Part shown: positions 34,862-46,334 of the stretch, one piece after another
Layout of the letters: the number at the start of each line of letters is the position of its first letter
Numbering within the stretch: position 1 is the stretch's first letter
NCBI GenBank assembly: GCA_018894105.1
Contig: CM032128.1
Location: forward strand, 11,761,001-11,825,000
Source of the DNA: Jacaranda mimosifolia
Taxonomy: Eukaryota; Streptophyta; Magnoliopsida; Lamiales; Bignoniaceae
Reading direction: 5' to 3'
DNA: 64,000 bases
Program-made: the position numbers and the translations under genes
The notes under the pieces: model-generated
What the model saw: only the letters and a program-made list of their open reading frames with translations
What the model was told of the DNA's origin: nothing
The model's database searches: none

Positions 34862-35185
34862 GAGGGTATTTGGATGAGCACATAAACTCCTCAAAATATT
34901 TTGTAAGATGTTTGGAAGCCTATAATAAGATGTCAAAAAATGTGCGATAAAAAATAAGGAGTTTCTAACTTATTTTTAACATTTTAGCAAGATCTCTTAA
35001 TTTTAATAATACTAATTATAAAATTGACATTACTAACATCTTATAAGTTTCAAAATCTTATTTTATTTAAATACTTTAAAAACTTATTTTTAAAAAAAAA
35101 ATCTAAAATTTTATAAATTTTAAAAATATCTTATGAGATGTAGGAGTTTAAAAGATCTTTTAAATAAACTTAACAAAACACCCTC
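34862..35185. mobile_element. Tourist-like MITE, 324 bp
   Basis: Ends GAGGGTATTTGG and, inverted, GAGGGTGTTTTG, flanked by TAA on both sides. No ORF. Block A has the empty site at about 8590 ('gatagactaaatctg'). Confidence 0.8.
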
Positions 35186-35205
35186 TAAGTCTCAGCCTAA
35201 TTAGA

Positions 35206-35210
35206 GTGTC

Positions 35211-35238
<28 letters not shown>
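35206..35238. repeat. (AT)n microsatellite
   Basis: A pure AT dinucleotide run. Confidence 0.85.
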
Positions 35239-35243
<5 letters not shown>

Positions 35244-35868
35244 TGAAAATAATATTTTTAAAAACAATTTACTGTTAACTCTGTTTAATTTTAAAATACA
35301 AATTTATCCTTTATCTAAATTTTGAGGATAAAACTAAGTTTCGATTTACCTTCGTTCCTCTATATGAATATTCATTCTTCCTCCAATAGTCTGCGGCCCA
35401 TTAGTCTGAGTTCCTACCAGATTAAATCAAATAGTAATAAATATGGATTTCAGTTGAGTTATATAATATAAACTTATGTAAATATGTGTAATCGTAGTCC
35501 GACATAATTGTTTCAGTTTGTAATTAAGATCTGTTGCAGTCATTTTCTGGTTGAAATCTGGTGAATTTTTTAATGAGTTTAATGTTAGCCCTGATTAAGA
35601 CAAACAAATACTTTATTGAATTTTATTTGTGTACTGTTTAACCTTCAATGTGGCCATAATCTTTCTACATATCCTGAATTGTGTGAGAAATGGTTGGAGA
35701 CCCAGATTCGTAACGTCATAGCTCAAAGACAGTGACAACTTGTTGATGGTTTATGGAATATCTAATTTGGTCCATGCATTTGATAATATTCCTAAATTTT
35801 GTTAATCTTTTTTTATTTGTGATCCTTTCATATAGAGTGGATCAGTGGAGCATTGCTATGTATAAGGG

Positions 35869-36572
35869 TAGGGCATGGATCAAATTTTAATGCGAATTCA
35901 ATCTGAATTCGATTTAAATTTTAGAATTTTTATTCGATTAAAATATTTTATAAATCAAATTTAATTCTAAATATCCACAATTCAAAACAAATAGATCGGA
36001 TACAGAATTAAACAATTCAATCCGTTAAAGATCTGAATTCAAATTTTTAATAATTTTTATTAAATTAATACTCTTATATATAATATTAATAAATATTTTA
36101 AAATAAAATTTATATATTATATTAATTTAATATCTATCTTGACGTTTATATTATGTTATTTAAAATTGAGTTTTTTGCCTCAAAAATAAGAGAGATAATG
36201 ATAAAATGTCAAATATAACAATGTATAATAGTTTATCTATGATTTATGTAAAATAGGGATTTAGTATTCAAATATTTAACTTTTGAACTAATATATAATA
36301 AAAAGTTGTTAAAAATTCAAATATGGTTTAAATTTAATATATAAATATAATATTTTTATACAATACAAGAGAAAAGAAGAAAGAAGAAAATATTAAATCG
36401 ATTAGATTTTTTTATCGAATTTTGGATATCCATCTGATTTGGATATATATAGTACTGACTAACCAAGATCTTATAAGATATCAGATCGAATTCAAATATA
36501 AATTTTGATAATTAGATTCGAATTCGGATATGATTGATTCGATATAAATTCGACCCGTTGATAGTACTCCTA
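35869..36572. mobile_element. hAT-type MITE, 704 bp, 8-bp TSD
   Basis: Starts TAGGGCATGG and ends AGTACTCCTA, with TATAAGGG directly repeated on both sides (35861-35868 and 36573-36580). The interior is AT-rich with 'gaattcgaat' words and has no ORF. Block A carries the empty site near 22070, which confirms both limits. Confidence 0.85.
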
Positions 36573-36799
36573 TATAAGGGATGAGGTCACATATCTGCCT
36601 GTAATTTGTGGAGCCACAATCTTGTTTCATAATTTGTTGAAAGTTTTTATAAGTTAATTAAATTTAAATTAGATGTTAAGTAAAAGGGTTAAACAACTAA
36701 AAAGGATAATTAAGATATATTTTGCTTGAAAATGGACAGTGAGTTTAACCTTTTTATTTTGTTTGCAGAATGAACCGACGCTACTTGTAATATAAACAT

Positions 36800-37715
36800 G
36801 TACATAATATTAAATAGAAACTGAAGGATTAGGGTCCTATAATATTCCAACAATAGCGTAGTCACATATATAATTAGGCTTTATAGCACTTTTTGAGGTT
36901 GTTTCCGTAAAACGGTTATGTGTTGGGAAACCTGTAATCTCTGTTGCTCCAAATTTATGCATTGCCAATTTTCCATTGTGCTAGCCGGCCAGGTTCAAAT
37001 CCTTCGTGAAGCTCAGAACGCAATTTTAATAAAATTAATTCATAATGTAACTTTTTAATTCAATGTTTTAGCAGAGATTTTAGACTCAGTAATAGATCAG
37101 AGATCTTATAATCAGAGGGAAAACAATAACTAAGATTTAAAAATATATAGCAACAGATACCCAAACCAACTGAGGCATTATTCCCTCTCTCTCTCTCTCT
37201 CTCTCTCTATAGAATTCCCCTCCAAATCACCGTTGCATCAACTCATCATCATCATCATCATTCGTATTCATGCCCTAATAACTACTAGTCAATTTCCCGC
37301 CACTAACCCTTCCTCCATATTTAAAGATCGTAGGATACCAAATTTTAAATAAAGTTAATTTTTATTTTATTTTTTTTTTTGGGGACTAAGTTATTTACAT
37401 TGATAGTGTAGATTTTCTAATTGTATTTTCATGTTTGGACTCAAATAGTTTTATGTGGTGAGAGTTCTAAATGCCATTAGTTTCCAAGTGATGATCCATT
37501 CAAGATATATTTGTTTCCCTAACCCACTTCAACTACAATTTCCTAAACCAAGTAGGAACGATCAAAAGGAGCACAATATATAAGAATGAAGAATTAATAC
37601 ACACACACACACACACATATGTATGTATATACACCAACTAATTAAGATTTCCTTTCTAATCAATTCGTTAATCTTAATTTCAATCTTCATTAAAATTCTC
37701 TCAAAAACCCTAACT
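36800..37715. other. upstream region of RING-H2 copy 3
   Basis: Noncoding. 36930-37165 is homologous to the tandem repeat at 60690-61480. A (CT)n run lies at 37183-37208 and an (AC)n run at 37600-37617. The stretch at 37415-37560 weakly resembles the promoter of the other two RING-H2 copies ('ttgtttccctaac' and 'gagagttctaaa' words). 'atatataag' at 37576 is a possible TATA box. Confidence 0.5.
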
Positions 37716-38144
37716 ATGTCCCTGTTAGAGTGCACGTACTGGAGCCCCGCAATTCTTGTTTGCATCATGGTATGGATGATGCTCCTCTTACGTCTAGTTG
37801 AACTATGCAACAGTACATCTTTAAGGGATCATAATGAGCACTATTCTCAAACTGAATCGATTGAAATAGCCAGTCCTTTGTCCACCAGCCCATTGCCACG
37901 ACCGCCAAGGCAGAGGCGGCTGGCTACCTATGGCGAAATAGTTTTGGACACCTACAACAACCTAAATAAGTTGAACGGAGAAGATGATGGCAGTGGCGGT
38001 TGTGTAATTTGTCTGGAGGAGTATAAATACGGCCAAACTCGAGCAACGATCACTGCTTGCAACCACAGGTTTCATGCTGTTTGTATCAAAACATGGCTGA
38101 TGGAGAATGATACTTGCCCGCTTTGCAGAGCTCACATTGTCTGA
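37716..38144 (+). CDS. RING-H2 finger protein, ATL-like, copy 3
   Basis: Also 142 residues and intronless, a diverged tandem relative of the gene at 33978. I chose ATG 37716 rather than the upstream in-frame ATG at 37623 because it gives the same length and aligns the anchor; the longer form would add 31 hydrophobic residues. Residues 10-31 form the membrane helix ('SPAILVCIMVWMMLLLRL'). The RING-H2 keeps the same ligand positions (C96, C99, C115, H117, H120, C123, C134, C137) and Trp127. RING residues 96-142 are nearly the same as in copy 2, whereas the N-terminal half differs, so the RING is under stronger constraint. A role as an E3 ligase is inferred from the domain. Confidence 0.9.
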   Translation: MSLLECTYWSPAILVCIMVWMMLLLRLVELCNSTSLRDHNEHYSQTESIEIASPLSTSPLPRPPRQRRLATYGEIVLDTYNNLNKLNGEDDGSGGCVICLEEYKYGQTRATITACNHRFHAVCIKTWLMENDTCPLCRAHIV

Positions 38145-38798
38145 TGCAATTAATTAACATAGCAATGGAAAAAATATATATGAAGGACTATATACACTTA
38201 TCTTAAGAGTTTGTAGGAGTTCTTTATTTTGGATGCAACTGTAAGATTTATTTTTCACTTTCTTGGATTTATTATAATTAATTAAATTCAATTATTTGGC
38301 CTGTTTGTGTAACTTTTGGAGATAGGAAAAAAAAAGAAAGAGTGTACGGAGCTTGGAGAGTTGTTAATTTGGGTGCAATCAAATTGATTTTCTTTGATAG
38401 TTTTTTCAGTTTTCAAGGAAAAATCAATCGGCAATGACTTTCTTCCAAAATTTGCAACACTATTATTCTTCATATGTTTAATTAATTATCTTATGTTTGA
38501 CATTGTTTCCATATAAATAGATTCTGAATTCTATTGGTAAACTTAGCCACCAAAAATTATGATATTGTCTTGCGATCAGCGACCCGGCCCACACAAAAAC
38601 AAAAAACATAAAAAAGGCCTAAATATTGTTAGACTAAAAGAAAAAGAAAAATTACTATTATAATATCAAATGACTACTTTCAAATGAATTCATTAAAGGT
38701 ACTTTTAACAATAAAATACTCTATTTTAAAAAGTTTAATCTTATTTAATTTGAAGGTTCTAATAGAAAATGTAGAAATGATAAATTTGATAAAATATT
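38145..38798. other. flank between RING-H2 copy 3 and solo LTR
   Basis: AT-rich, no coding signal. Confidence 0.4.
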
Positions 38799-40807
38799 TG
38801 TAATACCCCAAGTTTTTATATGAATTATTATAATATAGATACAATATTGGATTGTAGAAACTATAGAGTAAACTTATTTGATTTTGATTTTTCACTGATA
38901 TTATTGGGTTGTTATTGAAGATGTAGAATTTATCAATCCAATTATTTTATGGAAACTTTATTTATCGAATTTTATATTAACGATTAAGTTAGCTACTATA
39001 TGGATATCAATTTTGGACCTAAAAATTAGTCTTTCATTCAAGGTTATTTGACTTGGGCTATAGTTATATGAATCGTATGTGAACAAATAAGAAGTATACA
39101 AATTACGTTTAGAAGATTGGGTTTCTTTTCTTTTTTTTTTTTTTGGAATTAGTAATATGATATAAGCCCTAATTATATTTTTATAATAAAAGAAATATTA
39201 ATCTTTGGTCCATATCTTGTTAGATGTATTAAGCCCAATCTATTTAGTTTATTTTAAGTTATGATTAAGCCCATAAATAGTGTAGAAAATTAGCCCACAA
39301 ATTATTATGAAGTAATTAGGGGTTTAGGTCCATGATTATCAAGTTAAAGATGACAAAAATTAATTTTTATGGAATTTTCAGATTTTTGGGTTGGATGAAT
39401 AATTTTAGAGGTCTTCCCACCATTTTAGAACTCTATTTCAATAGTTTTTGAGCCCCCCTAAGGTATCTAGTCATATTGGTTAGCTAAAACCATGTAAATA
39501 TAAGTGATATAGAATCCTAGAACCATTTTTTTTTGTACTGCTATATTTTCATGCCAAAATTCATCACACATATTCCCTATTATTTAATTGCTAAACTATA
39601 GAAATAGTTAGCTAAAATCCAGAATAATTAAATCATTAAAAGTTAGAATTTCATATATTTTTCATGAGCTTCGAAATTTCAGTAATTATTCAATTCTGAT
39701 AAGTTAAGATATAGGGATTTCAGTAACTACCTAATCCTAATAAGGTTAAGATTTTTGAACTATCTCTACGGCTTTGAGTTATCATTATTTGGGATTGAGA
39801 TCTGATCAAATTTGAGGAGTTAGGATTTTGGATAGAGGTTAGTCATCTAATCTTGATAAGAGTTTTAGCTTATCCAAAATACTTAGCCTGGTAGTATAAA
39901 TACCTAATCAGTAGGAAATGAAGAAACCATATGCAGAGGTGAGAAAATACCCATTCATTTTATTTGAAAATTCATTGGAAATTTAATTCTTAGGTATTAA
40001 CATTTTTATTCTTTCCTTCATAGAATTGGTGGAGGATGCGTAAGTGGTAGATCAGACCTAGAGAAGTCTTGAGTTTTAGTATTACCGAGTAAGTAAATCT
40101 CTGTTCTTTTTCTATTGAAAATATTCTTTTGCATGAATGATTTCTACATTGAAAAATAGGTGATTATTTTTTATCTAATGGTTTAATTGTAAAATGTTCC
40201 ATATACAAACAGTTAACTGTTCAAAAGGCTTTTTCACATGCATAGAACTTACTTTTTAGGATTTGAGCATATTAAAACAAAATATTTTGAATCTTGCATG
40301 AAGTATAATACTCTCTGTTGAAATAAAAATAATAAAAAAGGTCTATGCTCTGAATAATAGAGAAACTATGAATAGGAACGAGTTTCATAACTGTGCTAGG
40401 GATTATAGTAGCAAAAGATCTCTGAAGCCACTCTTAACGATATTGTAGTTAAGACCTCCAAAACCGCTCTTAACGGCGTTGTAGTTAAGACCTATGAAGC
40501 CATTCTTAACGGCGTTGTAATTTAGACCTTTGAAGCCACTTAACGGCATTGTAGTTAAGATCTTGGCTAAGATAACTTATTAGAATCACAAAGGTTCGTG
40601 AGCATTGTTAATTAATGAATTGAAAGTTTCTAATAAGTTGTGTAACTTTTGTTTTGAATTACTTTGAAAGTATGTCCTAAATTTTTTGGATTATTTAAAT
40701 AAAATTTGTGAGAATTCAGCAAGCTCTGTTGGATTTGAGGCTTAGTGTCTCTGAATCTTTGGGCTTAGGGGCACTACCTTGTTTTATCCCGAATTTGGGG
40801 TGTGACA
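38799..40807 (+). mobile_element. solo LTR, about 2.0 kb
   Basis: Starts TGTAATACCCC and ends GGGGTGTGACA, with ATATT on both outer sides (38794-38798 and 40808-40812). No primer-binding site, polypurine tract or coding region adjoins it, so it is a solo LTR left by recombination between LTRs. The length and terminal words fit a plant Ty3/gypsy element. 'agtataaatac' near 39893 may be the promoter. The orientation is assumed from this TATA. Confidence 0.82.
40417..40562 (+). repeat. tandem repeat in the solo LTR, about 36-40 bp x 4
   Basis: Four successive copies of 'gaagccactcttaacggc' plus 'gttgtagttaagacct' with small changes. Such repeats downstream of an LTR promoter are common in the transcribed R/U5 part. 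Confidence 0.8.
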
Positions 40808-41266
40808 ATATTTACTATATAATACGCCAAGCAATTCAAATTAAAGAATCCTAGAAAAACAAATGTTAAATAATAGGAAAAATCATAATTCAGTTATAAC
40901 AAAATTACTAGTTTTCTGCCTTAGATACTGAATTTTCCCCTGGTCGGAAGTGGAGAGAGAGTGTGTGTGGAGTCCAACAACAAACAGGAAAGAGGAATGA
41001 ATTTCCCACCAAAGTTTGACCTCTGCTATTTAGGGATTTAAACGGATATTAAATAAATTTGATAGATTATTTTTATATTTGTATTCGTTTAACTTTTTGA
41101 ATATTTAGATACGAAGATGGATTTGACAGGATTTTTAGAATGATATCCGAATTCGTATTTGTCGAATATCGGTCAAATTTGAATATATTCGTATTCGATT
41201 ATAATTATTTAGATACATTCATATTTAATTAAATTTATCTGTATTCGAATTATATTTAGAGTTAAA

Positions 41267-42007
41267 TTCATTTTACCCCTATACTATGGGGTATGTATCA
41301 AATATTACCATGTACTTCCAAAACCTTTATATACCCCCCCCCCTCAAAGTTATCTGTCGTTAGTAAAATAGCTGATGGTGTCAAAACTCTAGAGTACATT
41401 AACATTATAAAATAATTAAATAGCATAAAAACATAGGATACATAGCTGTTTTTCCACACAAGCAGTCTCTGTTTTGTTGGTCTCATATTACATATATTAG
41501 AATGGAGTTGTTTAATGTTCTTTTATAAAAAAAGGAAATGATTTAATGTTTTTGTTAGACTAGGAGTTAGATGATACTTTAGGTCCTAAAATGAAAGTAA
41601 CAAAATTGAAGTAAGAAATTTGAGCATTATATAGTAAATCACAACGGTATTTTGAAAATAAAAATTTTCAATGATCATATGTATAAAGAAAAGATAATTT
41701 TAGTGCTACATTAACCAAATAACCATTACTTTTCTAACGGCAAAGAAATTTGAGTGGGGTATTTAAAGGTTTTGGTAGTAGGGGTGTCAAATATAGATTT
41801 ATCTACATAGAAAAAAAAATGCCACATATCCTAGATTTTTATGCTATTTAGTTATTTTTTGAGGTTAAATCAGTAATTTATTGTAGAATTTTGACACTGT
41901 CAGCTATTTTACTAATAGCAGATGACTTTAGGATATTTGAAGGTTTTGGAAGTAGAGGTGGGTATTTGATACATACCCCATATTACGTGAGGTAAAATGA
42001 ATTTACC
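41267..42007. mobile_element. nested TIR element, about 740 bp
   Basis: The left 'aaattcattttaccc' with 'ggggtatgtatcaaata' and the right 'tatttgatacataccccat' with 'gtaaaatgaattt' are inverted copies of some 40 bp. A partial extra copy of the inner arm is at 41758-41790. No ORF. The superfamily is not clear. Confidence 0.6.
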
Positions 42008-42057
42008 TTTATTTTTTATATTCATATTCTATAAAAATTATTTAAATATCTATTTAT

Positions 42058-42291
42058 GAATATCCAAATACGTGAATTTATGAACCTATAACAAATATGT
42101 ATTTTAATTAATAGAGGGAATTATACAATTTCATTAAAAAGAAAGCAATCAAACAAATAGCATAATAATAATAATGAATATCCAAATACGTGAATTTATG
42201 AACCTATAACAAATACGTATTTTAATTAATAGAGGGAATTATACAATTTCATTAAAAAGAAAGCAATCAAACAAATAGCATAATTCCCTTT
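42058..42291 (+). repeat. 118-bp direct tandem duplication
   Basis: Units 42058-42175 and 42176-42291 are almost identical; I see one substitution (tatgta versus tacgta). This is much fresher than the surrounding sequence. Confidence 0.9.
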
Positions 42292-42994
42292 AACTATATT
42301 AATTATAAAGTCAACCAATAATAATTATGTTGATTAACTTTATTCTTCAATTTTTTCTCCATATTACAATAATTTTTTCAATTTATTCTTTTCTCTTCTC
42401 AATTCTTCGATTGTAATTTATATATATATGCATATATGGATTATAAGATTTTTATTGAAAAATATAAATAATAATTATTTAATAAATATATATTCGGAGC
42501 AGCTATTAAACAAATCGGATGCGCATTTACCATATATGTATACATTTATAATCGGATATCTACTAATTGAATACGGATAATATCTGCTTTAAACGAATAC
42601 AGATAAATTTTATATAAATAAATACAAATGCGAACGATAAACAAATTTTTAAATATCCATTTACAGCTCTAGTCGTAATCTGATTTTCGACAACCATTTG
42701 GGCTTTGATCTATGCTTATCAGAAACTAACGGACAACTTTAATTTCCAAGCTTATTCTCAGTTTTCATTCTATTTCTGAAACCACTCAGAGAGAAGTAAA
42801 TGACCTTGTGCCCTTAATTTATTGCCCACTCTATATTTGGCCGGCATAACATTACATATAATATTCTTTGGGTTCTAATATCATAACTCACTTAATTGGA
42901 ATTCGAAAATTAAGATGACAATTGAAAAAAGTTAAAGGTTTCTATATCTTTAAGTTTTTATAATTGTATTTTCATGTTTGAATTTAAGTGGTTA

Positions 42995-43380
42995 CACTAA
43001 AAAATATATATAATATTAGTGACAAAATAATAAGTGTCAATATAAAAACTATCACTAATAATATGTATAAAGTGACAATAATTTTTGTTTTGTCACAATA
43101 TGGCTCAATTAGAGACAAGAATTTATATTTTAAGTTGTCATCATTGACAATTAATTGCACGTTTATGGTGACAATCTAGTGACAATAAAAATTGTTGCTA
43201 TAATTTTTTAGTAAAAGTTCACTGTTACTTGGTTATCACCATAGAGGTGTGTCACTAATTATATTTGTGACAACTTAAACTCTATCACTATTTAGTTTGT
43301 AAAAACTATTAAGATGACAAAACAAAATCTTTTGTGATCTAATATAAAATAATTAGTGACAACTTTTGTATTATCACTTC
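42995..43380. mobile_element. CACTA-like non-autonomous element, truncated
   Basis: Starts CACTAAAAAAT and carries the same GTGACA/TGTCAC-rich interior as 8024-8488, but reversed: 'tttacaaactaaatagtga' of the first appears here on the minus strand. The other terminus is missing, with homology stopping near 43380. Confidence 0.65.
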
Positions 43381-43551
43381 CCATAAGAATGAACAATACA
43401 TGCATGCATATACAGACATGCATATTATTTATGTATTAATATCTAAATATATTTAGATACCTAATATATCAATGACGACATCAATTAATTTTCTTTTCCA
43501 ATATTAATCTGTTCCATCAAATTTTCATAAAATTCCCTAAATTAAAACCCC

Positions 43552-43746
43552 ATGGCTACGAGTTTCAAAAATGCAATATTCCCAAACTCAGCGGTTTGTC
43601 TATACCCATTCAATCCACGGCTATGACCATCAGGGCGAAGGTTGTTTGTGGACAACAATGAAACAGTTATCCCCAGTTACGTACAAGACACTTCAATGTG
43701 TGGGCTGTCTAAAGATTTTGCACTAGGGCTCTCTCGTAAGCTCTAA
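43552..43746 (+). pseudogene. unrecognised short gene remnant
   Basis: ATG 43552 in a good context opens 'MATSFKNAIFPNSAV' and continues past one TGA (codon 25) with 'PSGRRLFVDNNETVIPSY' and 'VQDTSMCGLSKDFALGLS' to TAA at 43746. Composition is gene-like, richer in GC than its flanks, and the start resembles an organelle leader (Ser, Arg, few acids). I do not recognise the family. It lies just outside the MULE at 43875. It could be exon 1 of a lost gene. Confidence 0.4.
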
Positions 43747-44071
43747 CCTACGATTTGGAGACCTATGCCCACTACCTTATGTCCCTTGTTGTCAAGGTTC
43801 TCTAAAGATTGCCATTTAATCATTAACTCCTTCATACATGCATGCAAGATTAGTCTTTTAATCTCATCATTTAGGTTGAAAAATCTCACTTTTAATCTCA
43901 TAACTTAGGGTCAATCCCGATTGAGTCCTATTCATTTCAAAATTATCTTATAGAGTCCCACAATCTCATATTTGATTCTACCTCCCCCTTTCGTCAAATT
44001 ATTAACAGGAAATGTGTGTGCTATATGCGTGGCAGTTAGCAGGTAAGTTTTGGGGAGGAAATTGATAGGCA

Positions 44072-44986
44072 CTGTTTAAGGGGTATAAAGCCACTTTTCA
44101 ATTATCAAAAACAAACCCTAATTCCCAGTTTCCTCTCCAAAATTTCAACTTGTTCTCAATCGAAAACCCCAATTCTCCCCAAATCTAGAACAATCTTCAG
44201 CCTTCATTAGTTCCAAAGAATGCATCTGCGAGAAAGAAGCAAATGTCGCTGAGGGATCCTATGCTTAATCATTTGCCCTCTCCAGTTTGCCATAAGTACA
44301 TTTTCTTTCATAAACTTTTATATACCTTAGGTTTTCTTTCCTTTTTTTTATGCAAAAAATGAAGTGATTTAGGACAGATTTTGAAGAATGTGATGGCATT
44401 TAGTGATTTATTTATGAAGATTATGTTTGTTGGTCCTACGTTGATTTTTTTATGCATGAAACTCACACTTGACAAAATGTGTGTTGTAGGGCATGTATCT
44501 GCATGTGTATGGAACAACTTTGTTTAGTTACTTTTTGTGGCCCCTAGTGTTAGATTTCATTTTTATTATGTATGAATGTCTCCCAAATTCTGAACACTCT
44601 ATTTTCTACACTTTAAACTTAAGTATGCATATACTTAGCTGCTTGAGTTACTGTAGCAAATCAAATGGGCTTGGGTGTGCATATGGCTTGGGTGTGTGAC
44701 TAATTATATCTGCTAAATGTGCTCTAACCTAAATGAGCTTGGGCTTGATTGAGCTTTGGGATCAACTAAGGCTGAGCCTTAATAAGCTTCAGTTAATTGT
44801 GGCCTTGAGCTTTGGGCCTGACTTTGCTTAAGCTTGAATGAGCTACAATCTTGGGCCTAACTGAGCTTCAATTCTTGCTTCTATTTCTATATTTTTTGTT
44901 GTAGTTTAATTAATTTTTATGCTCTTTATTAATTATTAGTTGTATTTGCATTAATTAATTGTATATTTTTAAACTTACAAATTCAA
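44072..44986 (+). other. MULE 5' leader region
   Basis: Just inside the inverted repeat, 'accctaattcccag' and TC/CA-rich sequence look like a plant 5' UTR, and 'gtataaagcca' at 44086 may be the TATA box. 44700-44880 has several 'tgagcttgggc' repeats and no coding signal. Confidence 0.4.
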
Positions 44987-46334
44987 ATAAGCCACAAACA
45001 ACATTCATAATCCACCATGGGGGAATATTTAGTAATCCAATTAAGCGTAAAGTGCAAGCAAAGTTTGTTGAGGTGCAGGCTTCTAAGTTTGGCCATGTAT
45101 TATACTAGATAAGCTTTGAATATGTGAACAAATTATGTGAGAAACTAGGGCACATGGGTATGAAAAGGTACTATATGCTTGAAGAACATGGCTTTGTGTT
45201 AATTACATAAGGACATCACATTCTTGAGTTGTGCATCTTTATTTAGATTATTTAGATGCAAGTCCAAGTCCAAGTCTAAACTATATATATAGTCAAGTAA
45301 GGACATCAAATGCTAAGATTAAGGAAAAGCATTATAATGATAGTGAACGTTGATAGTGAAGATGAGAAATTTTCAAATAGTGAATACAACATTGATATTG
45401 AATATGAGAATGATGACGGAGACAGTACTCTTTTTGAATCTAATGTGGAGAAAGGGCTAGAGTGGTTAGGCAATAAGGATAGGACAGATGCTGGGGAGGG
45501 AGATAAATTAATAAGTGAGAGTGAGAATGAAGAAGATGGGCAAGGGTGTAGGGAAAGGGCAAGGGTGTAGTGTCAAATTGATCAAACTATGATAGTGGTA
45601 AGGATTATGATGAAGAGGGGGAGAAATACCCTTTTTTTAGTGCATATGATACTTACAATTCTAAGTTTGAAATTGGCATGATGTTTAGTACTAAGCAAGA
45701 GTTTAAGATCGTTGTACATTCGCTTACAATTAAAATTAGAAGAAACTTGAAAATAACTAAGAATGACAAGAGAAGGATATATGCCAAGTGTGTAGAAGAG
45801 GGGTGTGAATGGAGGGTCCATGCTTTAGATATAAACAACCAATTAAGTTTTCATATTAGGGAGTACAAATCAGACGTATACTAGTGGCAAGTCCTTTTAT
45901 GTGAAGATTGCAAAATCAGCTTGGCTTGGACAAAAATATGAAGAAGCATTTGGAACTTATCCTAAAAGAAATGTCAATAGGTTTAGATAGGATGTGATCA
46001 AGGATATTAGGGTCCATGTTTCTAGGTATCAAACTCATAGAGCCAAGTCGAAAGCATTAAACAAATTGAGGGAAGCTCTGATGATCAGTATGCCAAGCTG
46101 TAGGACTATGTTGAAGAAAATATTAGAAGTTCTAGCGTTAGTTCTACTTTAATTTTTTCCATAGCACTAGATGATGGGAGTGAGAAGCCAAATTTTGGAA
46201 AATTTTATGTTTGTTTCAAAGGCTTAAAAAATGGATTTCGTTTTAGATGTAGACAAATCATAGGGGTGGATGGTTCTCATTTGAAAAGACACCGCAGTGG
46301 TGGAATACTATTAACTGCAGTAGGTATTGATCTT

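Larger units (their letters stand above)
33714..36800 (+). repeat. duplication block B (RING-H2 locus)
   Basis: This is the partner of block A. It keeps the promoter, the intact gene and about 2.4 kb of downstream flank, interrupted only by a Tourist-like MITE and a hAT MITE. See the entry at 6690 for colinear segments. Confidence 0.8.
41034..42672. mobile_element. hAT-like non-autonomous element carrying a nested element
   Basis: The ends TAGGGATTTAAACGGATATT and, inverted, TAGAGCTGTAAATGGATATT agree with a known style of plant hAT MITE. Subterminal regions are rich in 'gtattcg' and 'ggatatc' words. The octamers outside (CTGCTATT, GTCGTAAT) agree only in part. A second inverted-repeat element at 41267-42007 and a 118-bp duplication lie inside. 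Confidence 0.6.

Noticed and set aside
36992..37002. GGTTCAAATCC resembling a tRNA B box (SINE or tRNA)
   Set aside because: No A box at the right distance and no cloverleaf folding seen. I found no tRNA gene in the window.
37623..37715. Upstream in-frame ATG of RING-H2 copy 3
   Set aside because: It would add 31 hydrophobic residues that have no counterpart in copy 2; ATG 37716 gives the same protein length and anchor position. Not fully excluded.
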